From Candidatus Proximibacter danicus (GTDB lineage Bacteria > Pseudomonadota > Gammaproteobacteria > Burkholderiales > Rhodocyclaceae), in contig JADJUC010000007.1 of the NCBI GenBank assembly GCA_016710885.1, positions 62,001-126,000 of the forward strand: DNA of 64,000 bases, in the 5' to 3' direction. Both the position numbers and the translations under genes were made by a program. Position 1 is the stretch's first letter, and each line of letters begins with the position of its first letter. The notes under the pieces were generated by a model. It saw nothing but the letters and a program-made list of their open reading frames with translations, did not search any database and was not told the DNA's origin. Shown here piece by piece: positions 26,567 through 34,884 of this stretch.

Positions 26567-27085
26567 TCAGGCCCAGAGCGGCTGCCCGGTCGATTCCAGA
26601 TGGCTGAGATAGACCCGCAGGTCGAATTCGAGTTGCGAGTAGTCTGGCTCCATGTGCAGGCATAGTTGGTAGAACGCCTTGTTGTGGGCGTATTCCCGCA
26701 GGTGCGCCAGTTCGTGCACGACGATCATGCGCAGAAATTCTTCCGGCATTTCCCGAAATACGCTAGCTACGCGAATCTCGCGCTTGGTCTTCAACTTGCT
26801 GCCCTGTACCCGCGAAACGCTGGTGTGCGTACCCAGTGCATTGCGAATCGCATGCAGCTGGTTGTCGAACATCACCTTGCTGAGCTGCGCGGCATTGCGC
26901 AGGTAGTCGCCCTTGAGCGCTTGCACGTAGTCATAGAGCGCCTTGTCGGTACGCACGGTGTGGGCCTGCGGGTACTTTTGCAGCAATATCGCCGCCAGCT
27001 TGCCCTCCGCAATCAGCTTCCGCACGTGGTCGGCCAGTGCGCTCGGGTAACCGGCGAGATAGTTGGTGGATGCTTTCGGTTGCAT
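26567..27085 (-). CDS. YgjP-like metallopeptidase-domain protein
   Basis: 172 residues. The zinc site is VVHELAHLREYAHNKAFY (HExxH with a further His). The N-terminal ~90 residues are helical with LKGDYLRNAAQLSKVMFDN. The fold is the YgjP/DUF45 minigluzincin type, related to SprT-like proteases, with the third ligand probably the His/Asp downstream in the helix. The substrate is unknown. It is convergent with dbpA and reads leftward with the YkgJ gene upstream. Confidence 0.88.
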   Translation of the reverse strand: MQPKASTNYLAGYPSALADHVRKLIAEGKLAAILLQKYPQAHTVRTDKALYDYVQALKGDYLRNAAQLSKVMFDNQLHAIRNALGTHTSVSRVQGSKLKTKREIRVASVFREMPEEFLRMIVVHELAHLREYAHNKAFYQLCLHMEPDYSQLEFDLRVYLSHLESTGQPLWA

Positions 27086-27113
27086 GGCGTGTTGCCCGCG
27101 CGGGCAATGTTGT

Positions 27114-27428
27114 CTAGGCGGGCGACGTCGGATGTATCACAACGAGCTGCAATCGTTCGACCAGGCAGTCGCTGTCACCCACGGCATATTCCCGGCAGAC
27201 ATTCGGCCGGCGTTCGTAGATGGTGCATAGCAGGGTTTCGCGATCCAGCGCTGCGCACCAGCCGTCATCCAGCCGCCGCATGACTTCGCCGCCCCATTCA
27301 TCTTCGACGGTAAATCGCCTGGGAACGTCGTCATCGCCCATCAGCAGGACTTCCAGCCGGCAGCAGCAAGCTTTGCAGGTGGCGCAGGAAATTGCGGGGG
27401 AGGGAGGGGCAAGTGCTTCGGTACCGAT
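27114..27428 (-). CDS. YkgJ-family cysteine-cluster protein, start uncertain
   Basis: The frame from 27341 encodes only 75 residues (MGDDDVPRRFTVEDEW onward) and would lack the family's first cysteines. In the same frame upstream, 27342-27389 encodes SCATCKACCCRLEVLL, the CxxCxxCC cluster, so the gene must begin further up. No ATG, GTG or TTG is in frame there. A possible non-standard ATC start is at 27428, with AGGAG 8 bases upstream. Later motifs include GWCAALDRETLLCTIYERRP and DSDCLVER. The eight or more Cys point to an iron-sulfur or zinc cluster. A homopolymer error at the G7 run near 27460 could also have hidden the start. Confidence 0.7.
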   Translation of the reverse strand: MGTEALAPPSPAISCATCKACCCRLEVLLMGDDDVPRRFTVEDEWGGEVMRRLDDGWCAALDRETLLCTIYERRPNVCREYAVGDSDCLVERLQLVVIHPTSPA

Positions 27429-27659
27429 GTTGATCGCTCCTGTTGGCAGGGGTCGGGGGGGCAGTATTTAAGGCTGGAACCCAAGCCTTTGCAATGTGTC
27501 TCAATTGTAATTCTTTCCTGCGGCTACCTGCATTCTGCACTTTGCGTGACTTAGTTCCTGTCTATTTTCATGTCATTTTTGTAGGATTCTTGCAGATAAC
27601 GAAACATCGTCGAACCAGGCCCCCTGGCCAAGCATTTTCTGAGATGCAGGTAGAGAAAC

Positions 27660-28574
27660 ATGAACAAAGAAACGCTTTCCATCTTGTGCGCCGACCTGAG
27701 CGGTAGCGAGCGCCTGTACGAAAAACTGTCGCCCTCCGAGGCCGCACACGCTATCGGCCGTTGCGAAAAACGTATCGTGCAAACCCTGGAGGGCTTTCAT
27801 GGGCGTCTGGCCCGCTGTTCCGATTCCCGGGTTCTCGCCTATTTTTCGGACACCGACGATGCGCTGCATTCAGCGGTAGAGATACAGCGCCGAGTGGCAG
27901 CCTTGCCGCCGCTCTCCGGGGTGGCACTGGAAATTCGAGTTGGCGTTTGTGTCGGTCATGCCAGCAACGAAATGCGCTTCTTCGAGAACAAGGTCGGCAA
28001 CGCCGCCGTCAGCCTTTCCGGTTTTGCGGAACCTGGGCAGGTGCTGCTGAGCGTGCCCAAGCGTACCCAGGGCTTCGAGTGGAACGGTGTGGCTGCACGC
28101 AGCCGTCCGGAGGTTTCGCTCAGTAGCGGAAAACGCAAGCTCGGTGTTTTCGAGATCGACTGGCGCGGTTTGGGGGGGGCGTACATGAAGGTGGCGCCGG
28201 CCAACGATGAGGCCACCCGCTTGTTCATCCATTTCAATGGAACAACCTGCGAACTGAATACCGGGCATCCACTGCTGTCGATCGGCCGCTTGAACAGTTG
28301 CGGCCTGCTCCTGCACCGCGACTGCTGTTCCCGCGTCCACGCAAAGATCGAACGTCGGGGCGACACCTATGTGTTGATTGACCAGAGCACCAACGGCACT
28401 TTTGTTCTGCCGGAGGGTGGCACCGAACACGCACTGCGCAAGCATGAAATTGTACTCAGCGGCCGCGGCAAAATCAGTTTTGGCAAGCCGTTCTCTGTCG
28501 AAAAAGAAGATGCCGACAATGCCGAATGGGCGCACTACGTGATCGCCGGCGCGGCGGCGCCATCAAGATTCTGA
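27660..28574 (+). CDS. Degenerate class III nucleotide cyclase domain fused to FHA domain
   Basis: 304 residues. Residues ~1-165 resemble a class III cyclase: the metal-binding Asp in ILCADLSGSERL, a second Asp in CSDSRVLAYF, and NAAVSLSGFAEPGQVLLS where an active enzyme would read NxxxR; the Arg is replaced by Ser, so catalysis is doubtful. Residues ~190-290 form an FHA domain with LSIGRLNSCGLLL, a Ser/Arg core in CCSRVHAKIERR and DQSTNGTFV, binding phospho-Thr peptides. It would be a signalling scaffold. It heads a cluster with cNMP-binding and ankyrin proteins; the upstream 230 bases are AT-richer than average. Confidence 0.88.
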   Translation: MNKETLSILCADLSGSERLYEKLSPSEAAHAIGRCEKRIVQTLEGFHGRLARCSDSRVLAYFSDTDDALHSAVEIQRRVAALPPLSGVALEIRVGVCVGHASNEMRFFENKVGNAAVSLSGFAEPGQVLLSVPKRTQGFEWNGVAARSRPEVSLSSGKRKLGVFEIDWRGLGGAYMKVAPANDEATRLFIHFNGTTCELNTGHPLLSIGRLNSCGLLLHRDCCSRVHAKIERRGDTYVLIDQSTNGTFVLPEGGTEHALRKHEIVLSGRGKISFGKPFSVEKEDADNAEWAHYVIAGAAAPSRF

Positions 28575-28643
28575 TGGGCGCTCTGCTAGGTGTTTTATGG
28601 TTTGCCCTGTTCGGCAGGAAGCGTCCGACGACTGCCGGCTGAA

Positions 28644-29099
28644 TCAGTTCAGCAGAAATTCGGCGAGGACGCCGGAGGTGCGGCGTAGCCGTTTGGAGAG
28701 CAGGCGAGCCATGCTGAACATGAAGCGGTAGGCGAGCAGCGGGTGCTCCCGGGAGAGCTTTTCCAGCCCCTCGTGGTTGATGGTGAGGAGCTCGCAATTG
28801 CTTTCCGCTACGCACATTGCTGACCGCCGCTCGCGGTCGAGCAGTGCCATCTCCCCGATGATGCGCCCCTTGCCTTCGTAGGAAAGCAAATGACGGCCGG
28901 ATTCGCCGGTCTTGTGGATCGAAATCTTGCCCTCGATGAGAATCAGCATATAGCTGCCGGGGTCGCCTTCGTTGAAAACGACTTTGTCCTTGTCGATTTG
29001 CATCTGGCCAAAATAGCCACTGAGCAATTTCAGCTCGGGGTAGCTGAAGTCCTTGAAAAATTCGAGCCCGTCGATCAGATCGGCAATGTGTGCGCTCAA
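28644..29099 (-). CDS. Cyclic nucleotide-binding-domain protein
   Basis: 151 residues, a single CNMP-binding (CAP-type) beta-roll with no output domain. Phosphate-cassette residues are seen in IIGEMALLDRERRSAMCVAES (Glu, Arg), so a nucleotide may bind. GDPGSYMLILIEGKISIHKTG forms the second part. The C-terminal helix KLSREHPLLAYRFMFSMARLL is amphipathic. It probably works as a cNMP switch on a partner. It is convergent with the cyclase-FHA gene. Confidence 0.9.
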   Translation of the reverse strand: MSAHIADLIDGLEFFKDFSYPELKLLSGYFGQMQIDKDKVVFNEGDPGSYMLILIEGKISIHKTGESGRHLLSYEGKGRIIGEMALLDRERRSAMCVAESNCELLTINHEGLEKLSREHPLLAYRFMFSMARLLSKRLRRTSGVLAEFLLN

Positions 29100-29141
29100 C
29101 AGGGAACTCCGGTGCGAGGGGGCTTTGGTGTCGTCGCTCGT

Positions 29142-29654
29142 TTAGCGCGGCTTTTTCTGCTCTTCCGCTTCACGTATGGATCGCATGACGTCGGCTTCCA
29201 GTACCGTGGTGTCGGTGCCAAAGGCGCGCGGCATGATGATCTCTTCGATGACCTGCATGTCGCCGTGAAACGGGTGGGCCGGAGGCGCCTTCCTGGTTGT
29301 TGCGACCCCCTTGGCAGCCGTGAGCTCTGCTTCGCTAAGGCCGGTCACCATGCCTTCCGGTACCTCTGCACCGAGTTCGACCAGCAGGCGCACGACCTCG
29401 GTCTTGCCGCCGCGAATTGCCATCGACAGCGGCGACACCGGTTCGCGGTTATCGGCGATGTTGACTTTGGCGCCACGCTTTACCAGCTCACGAACGATGT
29501 CGGGAAAGCCCATGAAGCAGGCGATGCCCAAGGGCAGTCCGGGAACGCCCTGACCGTCGTTCAGCTCCGCCGTTGCTCCGGCCTCGAGTGCGGCGAGCAC
29601 TTCTACCAGGTGTCCGCTGCGAACTGCCTTGATCAAATCTGCCGGGGAACTCAA
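29142..29654 (-). CDS. Ankyrin-repeat protein
   Basis: 170 residues. Three ankyrin repeats are visible from ~residue 5 to ~105: LIKAVRSGHLVEVLAALEAGA, PLGIACFMGFPDIVRELVKRGA and PLSMAIRGGKTEVVRLLVELGA. The C-terminal third is a charged, mostly helical tail. Such repeats mediate protein binding in the cytoplasm. It reads in the same direction as the cNMP-binding gene, 42 bases upstream of it, so the two are likely cotranscribed and may form one complex. Confidence 0.9.
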   Translation of the reverse strand: MSSPADLIKAVRSGHLVEVLAALEAGATAELNDGQGVPGLPLGIACFMGFPDIVRELVKRGAKVNIADNREPVSPLSMAIRGGKTEVVRLLVELGAEVPEGMVTGLSEAELTAAKGVATTRKAPPAHPFHGDMQVIEEIIMPRAFGTDTTVLEADVMRSIREAEEQKKPR

Positions 29655-29773
29655 CGCGCCAACTCCTCAAGTTACGAATGCGTGGATACAGCTACCTCAG
29701 CGGTTGGTCGCGGCTAAGCGCGGCCTTTGTGCGTCATTCTATCGAATGTCGGCCTGCTCTGCCGGGCTGGTGT

Positions 29774-30205
29774 TTACTGTGACTCCTTGCCGGGCCAGTA
29801 GAAATGCAGTTTTGCGGTCTTCCCCCTGGAAATCTGCAGCACACGTGTTTGTTCTTCTCCCGCCGCCCCAGCCAACCCCACCGTGATCCGGTAGCGCCCC
29901 TCCGGCAGCCGGGCAAAAAACCAGGGCCCTTCCGATGTGGTTGCCAGCACGGTTGCGCCTGCATTGTTCCGGATCGTCACCGCGATATCGGTGAGGTAGG
30001 CGCCGCTGATTTTTTCGGCAAAGGTTATGTAGAGGTTGAAGTCAGGCGCCTCGGTACGGAGCTTTTCTTGCTCTTCCTCGCCGATGCCACCACTTTGATA
30101 AGTGATGCCGTTGGTGCTGACCCGTTCGGCAAGGGCACTGCCGGTCATGCTTAACGCCAGGGTCAGCGCCAGCACACGGCAGGCTGTCATCAGTGGCTTG
30201 TTCAT
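29774..30205 (-). CDS. Exported carboxypeptidase-regulatory-like domain protein
   Basis: 143 residues. A signal peptide ends TGSALA at about residue 27. The mature part is a beta-sandwich of the carboxypeptidase regulatory-like type: YLTDIAVTIRNNAGATVLATTSEGPWFFARLPEGRYRI-like turn (in two stretches) and LQISRGKTAKLHFYW at the end. It would sit in the periplasm, probably as a ligand- or protein-binding domain. It is upstream of the ankyrin gene in the same direction, 119 bases away; its link to the signalling cluster is only by position. Confidence 0.78.
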   Translation of the reverse strand: MNKPLMTACRVLALTLALSMTGSALAERVSTNGITYQSGGIGEEEQEKLRTEAPDFNLYITFAEKISGAYLTDIAVTIRNNAGATVLATTSEGPWFFARLPEGRYRITVGLAGAAGEEQTRVLQISRGKTAKLHFYWPGKESQ

Positions 30206-30355
30206 GGCATCTCCTTGAGCAAAGTCATCGCATGCAGGCGAGGAGCAGGGTTGGTCGTGACCCGGCAGGCGCGCCCATGGGGAAAGCGTAGCAAAATTAT
30301 TTGCGGGTGGGGCAGGTTACAGTGGTGAGTCGATGCCTGCTGCAAGGGGCGCTGC

Positions 30356-31186
30356 TTAGCCGGGTACGTGTCCGAGGCGGTGCGAGAGTTCGCTGCAGCA
30401 CTGTCTCAGGGCGCTGGCGTTGTCGCCGTCGAGCGCCGGGTCGAACAGTGCCGTGGGCCCGAACACGGTGATGACCAGCGCCAGGCGACCCTCGTGGTCA
30501 AACACCGGTGCCGACAGCGCATTGATGCCGGGCAGTGGTTCGCTGACGACCTGGGCCATGCCGGTCTCGCGGATTTCCTTGAGCGTTTTCCTCATCGCAT
30601 TCCACGATGGGCGCAGGTCGCTCCTGGGGTAAGCGTAGGCGTGATGCGACGCAGTATCGATGTAGTGCTCTATCGCCTTCTCAGGCAGGCAGGCAGCGAA
30701 AACGCGGCCGGTCGCCGTTTTGAACAGCGACATGACGGTGCCGGTGCGCATGTTGATGTGGATCGGATGCGAAGACTCTTCAATATGCACGATCGTTGGC
30801 CCGGCATTGCCCCAGACGGCCAGCGCCACGGTCTGGTGCAGGGTTCCCGCCAGCGCCGAGGCGGCGGCGGAGCCGAGACGAACGGGGTTGAGCCGGCGCA
30901 GGCAGGTCAGTCCGAGCTGCAGGGCAAGCGGGCCAAGTTCGTAGCGCGAGGTAGCGGCGTTCTGCTCAACCAGGCCGAGTTTTCCGAAGCTGACGAGGTA
31001 GGGGTGGGCCTTGGCGGCGGGCATGTCCGACTGTTGGGCCAGGTCCTTCAGGGTCATCGGCTCGCCGACTTCGGACAGCGTCGTCAGCAGGCGGCCGCCG
31101 ACTTCGATGGACTGAATGCCGCGCTGGGTTTTTTCCATGGAGGTGCTCTTGTTATTTTGAGGAGTTTCGTTCTCTGGCCGCGGCAT
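30356..31186 (-). CDS. IclR-family transcriptional regulator
   Basis: 276 residues from the ATG at 31186, where GGAAG lies 5 bases upstream; a later ATG at 31138 is possible. Residues ~20-85 are the winged helix (SIEVGGRLLTTLSEVGEPMTLKDLAQQSDMPAAKAH). The remainder is the IclR ligand-binding domain (IHINMRTGTVMSLFKTATGRVF, ALVITVFGP). IclR proteins respond to aromatic acids or their products. It is divergent from the catabolic operon, and the 118-base gap contains a 15-base palindrome and a consensus promoter. Confidence 0.93.
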   Translation of the reverse strand: MPRPENETPQNNKSTSMEKTQRGIQSIEVGGRLLTTLSEVGEPMTLKDLAQQSDMPAAKAHPYLVSFGKLGLVEQNAATSRYELGPLALQLGLTCLRRLNPVRLGSAAASALAGTLHQTVALAVWGNAGPTIVHIEESSHPIHINMRTGTVMSLFKTATGRVFAACLPEKAIEHYIDTASHHAYAYPRSDLRPSWNAMRKTLKEIRETGMAQVVSEPLPGINALSAPVFDHEGRLALVITVFGPTALFDPALDGDNASALRQCCSELSHRLGHVPG

Positions 31187-31221
31187 TTTATCTTCCGTCG
31201 GAGCGCTATCAACACTGCCTA

Positions 31222-31236
31222 TGTTAGCAATTAACA
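31222..31236. promoter_or_regulatory. Probable IclR operator
   Basis: A palindrome TGTTA-GCAAT-TAACA stands just upstream of the -35 of the catabolic promoter and about 40 bases from the IclR gene start. IclR sites are commonly palindromes of about 15 bases. Assignment to this regulator is by position. Confidence 0.6.
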
Positions 31237-31242
31237 AACGGA

Positions 31243-31271
31243 TTGACGATTATCAAATCTCGCCTTATCTT
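31243..31271 (+). promoter_or_regulatory. Sigma-70-type promoter of the aromatic catabolic operon
   Basis: A -35 TTGACG (31243-31248), a 17-base spacer and a -10 TATCTT (31266-31271) lie 34 bases before the MBL-hydrolase ATG at 31305. Confidence 0.65.
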
Positions 31272-31304
31272 GGAAGCAGACAAAAAATCCATTGGAGTGC
31301 TGCC

Positions 31305-32264
31305 ATGAACAAAGTTTTTGCCTCGCAGGCCGACCTCGAAGAAAAGAAGGTCAGCTTCGAGCAACTGTCCGAAAACGCCTGGGCCTATACCGCCGAGGGC
31401 GACCCCAATACCGGCATCGTCATCGGCGACGACGCGGTGATGATCATCGACGCCACGGCCACACCGGTCATGGCGCAGGATGTGATCCGCCATGTACGCA
31501 GCGTGACCGACAAGCCGATCCGCTATGTGACGTTGACCCATTACCACGCGGTGCGCGTGCTCGGCGCCTCCGGCTACCAGTCCGAAGGCTTGCAGCAGGT
31601 GATCGCCAGCGAGGATACGCGCGACCTGATTGTCGAGCGCGGCCAGCAGGACATGGATTCAGAGATCGGCCGCTTTCCGCGCCTGTTCAATGCCGTCGAG
31701 TCGGTGCCGGGCCTGACTTGGCCGACGCTGACCTTCAAGGGCGAGATGACGCTGTGGCTGGGCCAGCTGGAAGTGAAGATCCTGCAGCGCGGCCGTGGCC
31801 ATACCAAGGGCGACACCGTGGTCTGGCTGCCGCAGCAGAAGGTGCTGTTCTCCGGCGATCTGGTCGAGTATGACGCGGCTTGCTATACCGGTGACGCCTA
31901 TCTGGCCGACTGGCCGCAGACGCTGGATAATCTGTCGGCCATGGGGGCGCAGAAGCTGGTGCCCGGTCGCGGCCCGGCGCTGAAATCGCCGGAGGAAGTG
32001 AAGAAGGGCCTGGCCTATACCCGCGCCTTCGTCAGCGCCCTCTACCGAGGGGCGCAGGAAGCAGTGGCCGCCGGCATGGACCTGAAGGCGGCGATGGCGC
32101 ATACCCGCAAGCTGATGGACCCGGATTTTGCCCAGGTTTTCATTTACGAACACTGCCTGCCTTTCGACGTGACGCGGGCCTATGATGAGGCCTCCGGTAT
32201 CCGCGATCCGCGCATCTGGACGGCGCAGCGGGATCAGGAGATGTGGCACGCCTTGCAGCACTGA
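31305..32264 (+). CDS. MBL-fold hydrolase-like protein with altered metal site
   Basis: 319 residues from the ATG at 31305, with GGAG 7 bases upstream. The metallo-beta-lactamase fold is clear (VIGDDAVMIIDATATPVMAQDVIR, HTKGDTVVWLPQQKVLFSGDLVE), but the metal motif HxHxDH reads H79-Y-H81-A-V-R, and the final His of GHGP is Arg in PGRGPAL. Several metal ligands are thus lost, so it may use one metal or another activity. It is the first gene of the aromatic operon, before the flavin hydroxylase. A hydrolytic or ring-opening role is inference from position. Confidence 0.88.
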   Translation: MNKVFASQADLEEKKVSFEQLSENAWAYTAEGDPNTGIVIGDDAVMIIDATATPVMAQDVIRHVRSVTDKPIRYVTLTHYHAVRVLGASGYQSEGLQQVIASEDTRDLIVERGQQDMDSEIGRFPRLFNAVESVPGLTWPTLTFKGEMTLWLGQLEVKILQRGRGHTKGDTVVWLPQQKVLFSGDLVEYDAACYTGDAYLADWPQTLDNLSAMGAQKLVPGRGPALKSPEEVKKGLAYTRAFVSALYRGAQEAVAAGMDLKAAMAHTRKLMDPDFAQVFIYEHCLPFDVTRAYDEASGIRDPRIWTAQRDQEMWHALQH

Positions 32265-32317
32265 ATACCGCCATCGTGGCAGCACCTGATTCCCCGTCAG
32301 AGGGAGGGAGGAGACAA

Positions 32318-33980
32318 ATGCTGAAAACCTACGCGTATCCCAAGTACGCCTATGTGCAGCCGCAGGAGCAGAAGGACCGTAGCGTCGCCCGTTATCCGGT
32401 GGTGATCGTCGGTGCCGGCCCGGTCGGCATGGCAGCAGCCATCGACTGCCGCCTGCACGGCATCCCGGTGGTGTTGCTCGATGAGGACGATACGGTCTCT
32501 ATCGGTTCGCGCGGCGTCTGCTATGCCAAGCGCGCGCTGGAAATTCTCGACCGCCTCGGCGTCTGCGACCGTGTTGTCGCCAAGGGAGTTTCCTGGAACG
32601 TCGGCCGCACCTTCTTCCGCGAGGAGGAAGTGTTCAATTTCAACCTGCTGCCGGAGCCGGACCACAAGCGCCCGGGCATGATCAACCTGCAGCAGTATTA
32701 CCTCGAAGAATATCTGGTCGACCGCTGTGTCGAGCTCGGCGTTGAAATGCGCTGGAAGAACCGTGTCGTCTCCGTGCAACGCATGTCCGACGGCGTTCGG
32801 CTCAACATCGAGACGCCGGACGGCACCTACGGCATCGAAGCCGACTGGCTGATCGCCGCCGACGGCGCCAAGAGCCCGATCCGCAAGCAAATGGGGCTGG
32901 AGGTCGAAGGCAAGGTTTTCCAGGATCGCTTCCTGATCGCCGACGTGGTGATGAAAGCCGACTTCCCTTCCGAGCGCTGGTTCTGGTTCGACCCGCCGTT
33001 CCACCCGAACCAGTCGGTGCTGCTGCACCACCAGGCCGACAACGTCTGGCGCATCGACTTCCAGTTGGGCTGGAACGCCGACCCGGAAGAAGAAAAAAAA
33101 GCCGGAAAAGGTCATTCCGCGCATCAAGGCCATGCTGGGCGACGAGCGCGAGTTTGAACTGGAGTGGGTCAGCGTCTATACCTTCCAGTGCCGGCGCATG
33201 CATGAATTCCGCCATGGCCGCGTGCTCTTCGTCGGCGATGCAGCGCACCAGGTTTCGCCTTTCGGCGCCCGTGGTGCTAACTCCGGCATTCAGGATGCCG
33301 ACAATCTGGTCTGGAAGCTGAAGCTGGTGCTTGACGGCAAGGCGCCGGAGTCGCTGCTCGACACCTATTCGATGGAGCGCGTGGCTGCGGCCGACGAAAA
33401 TCTGTTGAATTCGACACGCTCGACCGACTTCATAACGCCGAAAAGCAACACCTCGCGCCTCTTCCGCAATGCGGTGCTGACGCTGGCCGAACATCATGCC
33501 TTTGCGCGCGCACTGGTGAACTCCGGCCGTCTCTCGGTGCCGGCCGTGCTTGCCGAGTCTCCCCTTAATTCCGACGACGAAGACGCCTTCTCCGGCAACA
33601 TGGTGCCGGGGGCGCCGATGGACGATGCGCCGGTCGGGGTGGAGGGCCAGAAGGCCTGGTTGCTCGACCAGATCGGCAACGGTTTCAAGTTGCTTTACTT
33701 TACCGATGTGGCCGAACGCCTGAGCGGCAAGCTCGATGAATTGCGCGGGCTGACCATGGAAACGGTGCCGGTCGAGCCGATCATCGTTTCCGAAAAAGCC
33801 GGTGCTGCCGCCGGCGTGCGCGTGCTGCACGATCTGATGCATCTGGTCGCCCGTCGCTACGATGCGCGCGAAGGCAGCGTCTATCTGCTGCGCCCGGACC
33901 AGCATGTGGCCGCCCGCTGGCGCAGGTTCGATACCCACAAGATTCGTGCTGCGGTCGCCCGTGCGACCTGCAACGTCTGA
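32318..33980 (+). pseudogene. FAD-dependent aromatic hydroxylase (MhpA/PheA-like), one frameshift
   Basis: Two frames join to a 553-residue monooxygenase. The start at 32318 has GGAGGAG 4 bases upstream. The FAD motif VVIVGAGPVGMAAAIDC, the DG motif LIAADGAKSPIRKQ and the GD motif VLFVGDAAHQVSPFGARGAN match phenolic-ring hydroxylases that use NAD(P)H and O2. A C-terminal thioredoxin-like region follows. The break is in the A8 run at 33093-33100; removing one A gives PEEEKKPEKVIPRIKAMLGD in one frame. It should hydroxylate the aromatic substrate before ring cleavage; the exact substrate is not evident. Confidence 0.88.
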
Positions 33981-33995
33981 CAGGAGGCATGTGTC

Positions 33996-34220
33996 ATGCC
34001 ATTGACTCTGACCCCAAATTTTTCCGAACCCGGCAAACGCTACTTCCGCGCCTTCTCGCCCGGCGACGATTTCTACGAAATGCTGATCGATGCCCATCGC
34101 GATCTGTCCGACGAGCAGAGCGCCATGCTCAATGCCAAGCTGATCCTCTTGCTGGCCAACCAGATCGGCGACCTGACCTTGCTGCGCGCCGCGCTGGCGC
34201 AGGCCCGCGACCGAGCGTGA
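33996..34220 (+). CDS. DUF2783 small protein
   Basis: 74 residues: MPLTLTPNFSEPGKRYFRAF, then DFYEMLIDAHRDLSDEQSAMLNAK and LILLLANQIGDLTLLRAAL. This matches DUF2783, a short helical family usually next to a flavin hydroxylase. It may be a small subunit or stabiliser of the hydroxylase. It starts 15 bases after the hydroxylase stop. Confidence 0.85.
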   Translation: MPLTLTPNFSEPGKRYFRAFSPGDDFYEMLIDAHRDLSDEQSAMLNAKLILLLANQIGDLTLLRAALAQARDRA

Positions 34221-34259
34221 GGGCATGAGCGTATGATTGCCGACTCGGGAGAGAACGCC

Positions 34260-34799
34260 ATGCAGGTCAAGAAAATCCATCATGTGGCCTACCGCTGCAA
34301 GGATGCCAAGGAAACTGTCGAGTGGTACCAGAAGTACCTGAACATGCGCTTCATTCTGGCCATTGCCGAGAACGAAGTGCCCTCGACGAAAGCGCCTGAT
34401 CCCTACATGCACGTCTTTCTCGATGCCGGCGGCGGCAACGTGCTCGCCTTTTTCGAACTGCCGACGCAGCCGCCGATGGGGCGCGATCCGAACACCCCGA
34501 CCTGGACCCAGCATCTGGCACTGGAGGTGGAATCGGTCGAGACGCTGCTCGAAGTAAAGGCGAAGTTGGAGGCCGATGGTATCGATGTGGTCGGGCCGAC
34601 CGATCACACTATCTTCAAGTCGATCTACTTTTTCGACCCGAGCGGCCATCGCCTGGAGCTGGCGGCGAATACCGGAACGCCGACAATGGCCAAGATGCTC
34701 GACGAGGTAAAGTGGGACATGCTCAACGAATGGGCCAAAACGAAGAAAGCGCCGCAGCATGCGCGCTGGATGCACGATGGAAGCTGCGCTGGTGAGTAA
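34260..34799 (+). CDS. VOC-superfamily protein, candidate ring-cleavage dioxygenase
   Basis: 179 residues from 34260, with GGGAGAG 6 bases upstream; a start at 34233 is possible but has a poorer site. Two beta-alpha-beta-beta-beta modules make one vicinal oxygen chelate domain. The metal triad is visible: H8 (KIHHVAYRC), H85 (TWTQHLALEV) and E133 (GHRLELAAN). Extradiol dioxygenases and glyoxalases use this arrangement. In this operon no gentisate or homogentisate dioxygenase of a known kind is present, so this protein is the best ring-cleavage candidate. The substrate is unknown. Confidence 0.85.
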   Translation: MQVKKIHHVAYRCKDAKETVEWYQKYLNMRFILAIAENEVPSTKAPDPYMHVFLDAGGGNVLAFFELPTQPPMGRDPNTPTWTQHLALEVESVETLLEVKAKLEADGIDVVGPTDHTIFKSIYFFDPSGHRLELAANTGTPTMAKMLDEVKWDMLNEWAKTKKAPQHARWMHDGSCAGE

Positions 34800-34828
34800 G
34801 CTGCCCTTCGATACGCCTGCGCGCAGGC

Positions 34829-34856
34829 GGGGGGAGGGGGGAAGGGGGGCCCCGGG
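34829..34856 (+). promoter_or_regulatory. G-run cluster with G-quadruplex potential
   Basis: Three runs of six G (34829-34834, 34836-34841, 34844-34849) and one of three (34854-34856) are separated by 1, 2 and 4 bases, which meets the usual pattern for a four-stack quadruplex with three tetrads. It lies in the message about 28 bases before the ATG of the FAH gene, next to a 14-base palindrome at 34815-34828. Confidence 0.6.
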
Positions 34857-34884
34857 AGGCCAGACGAGGAGACGGGAACAGGCA

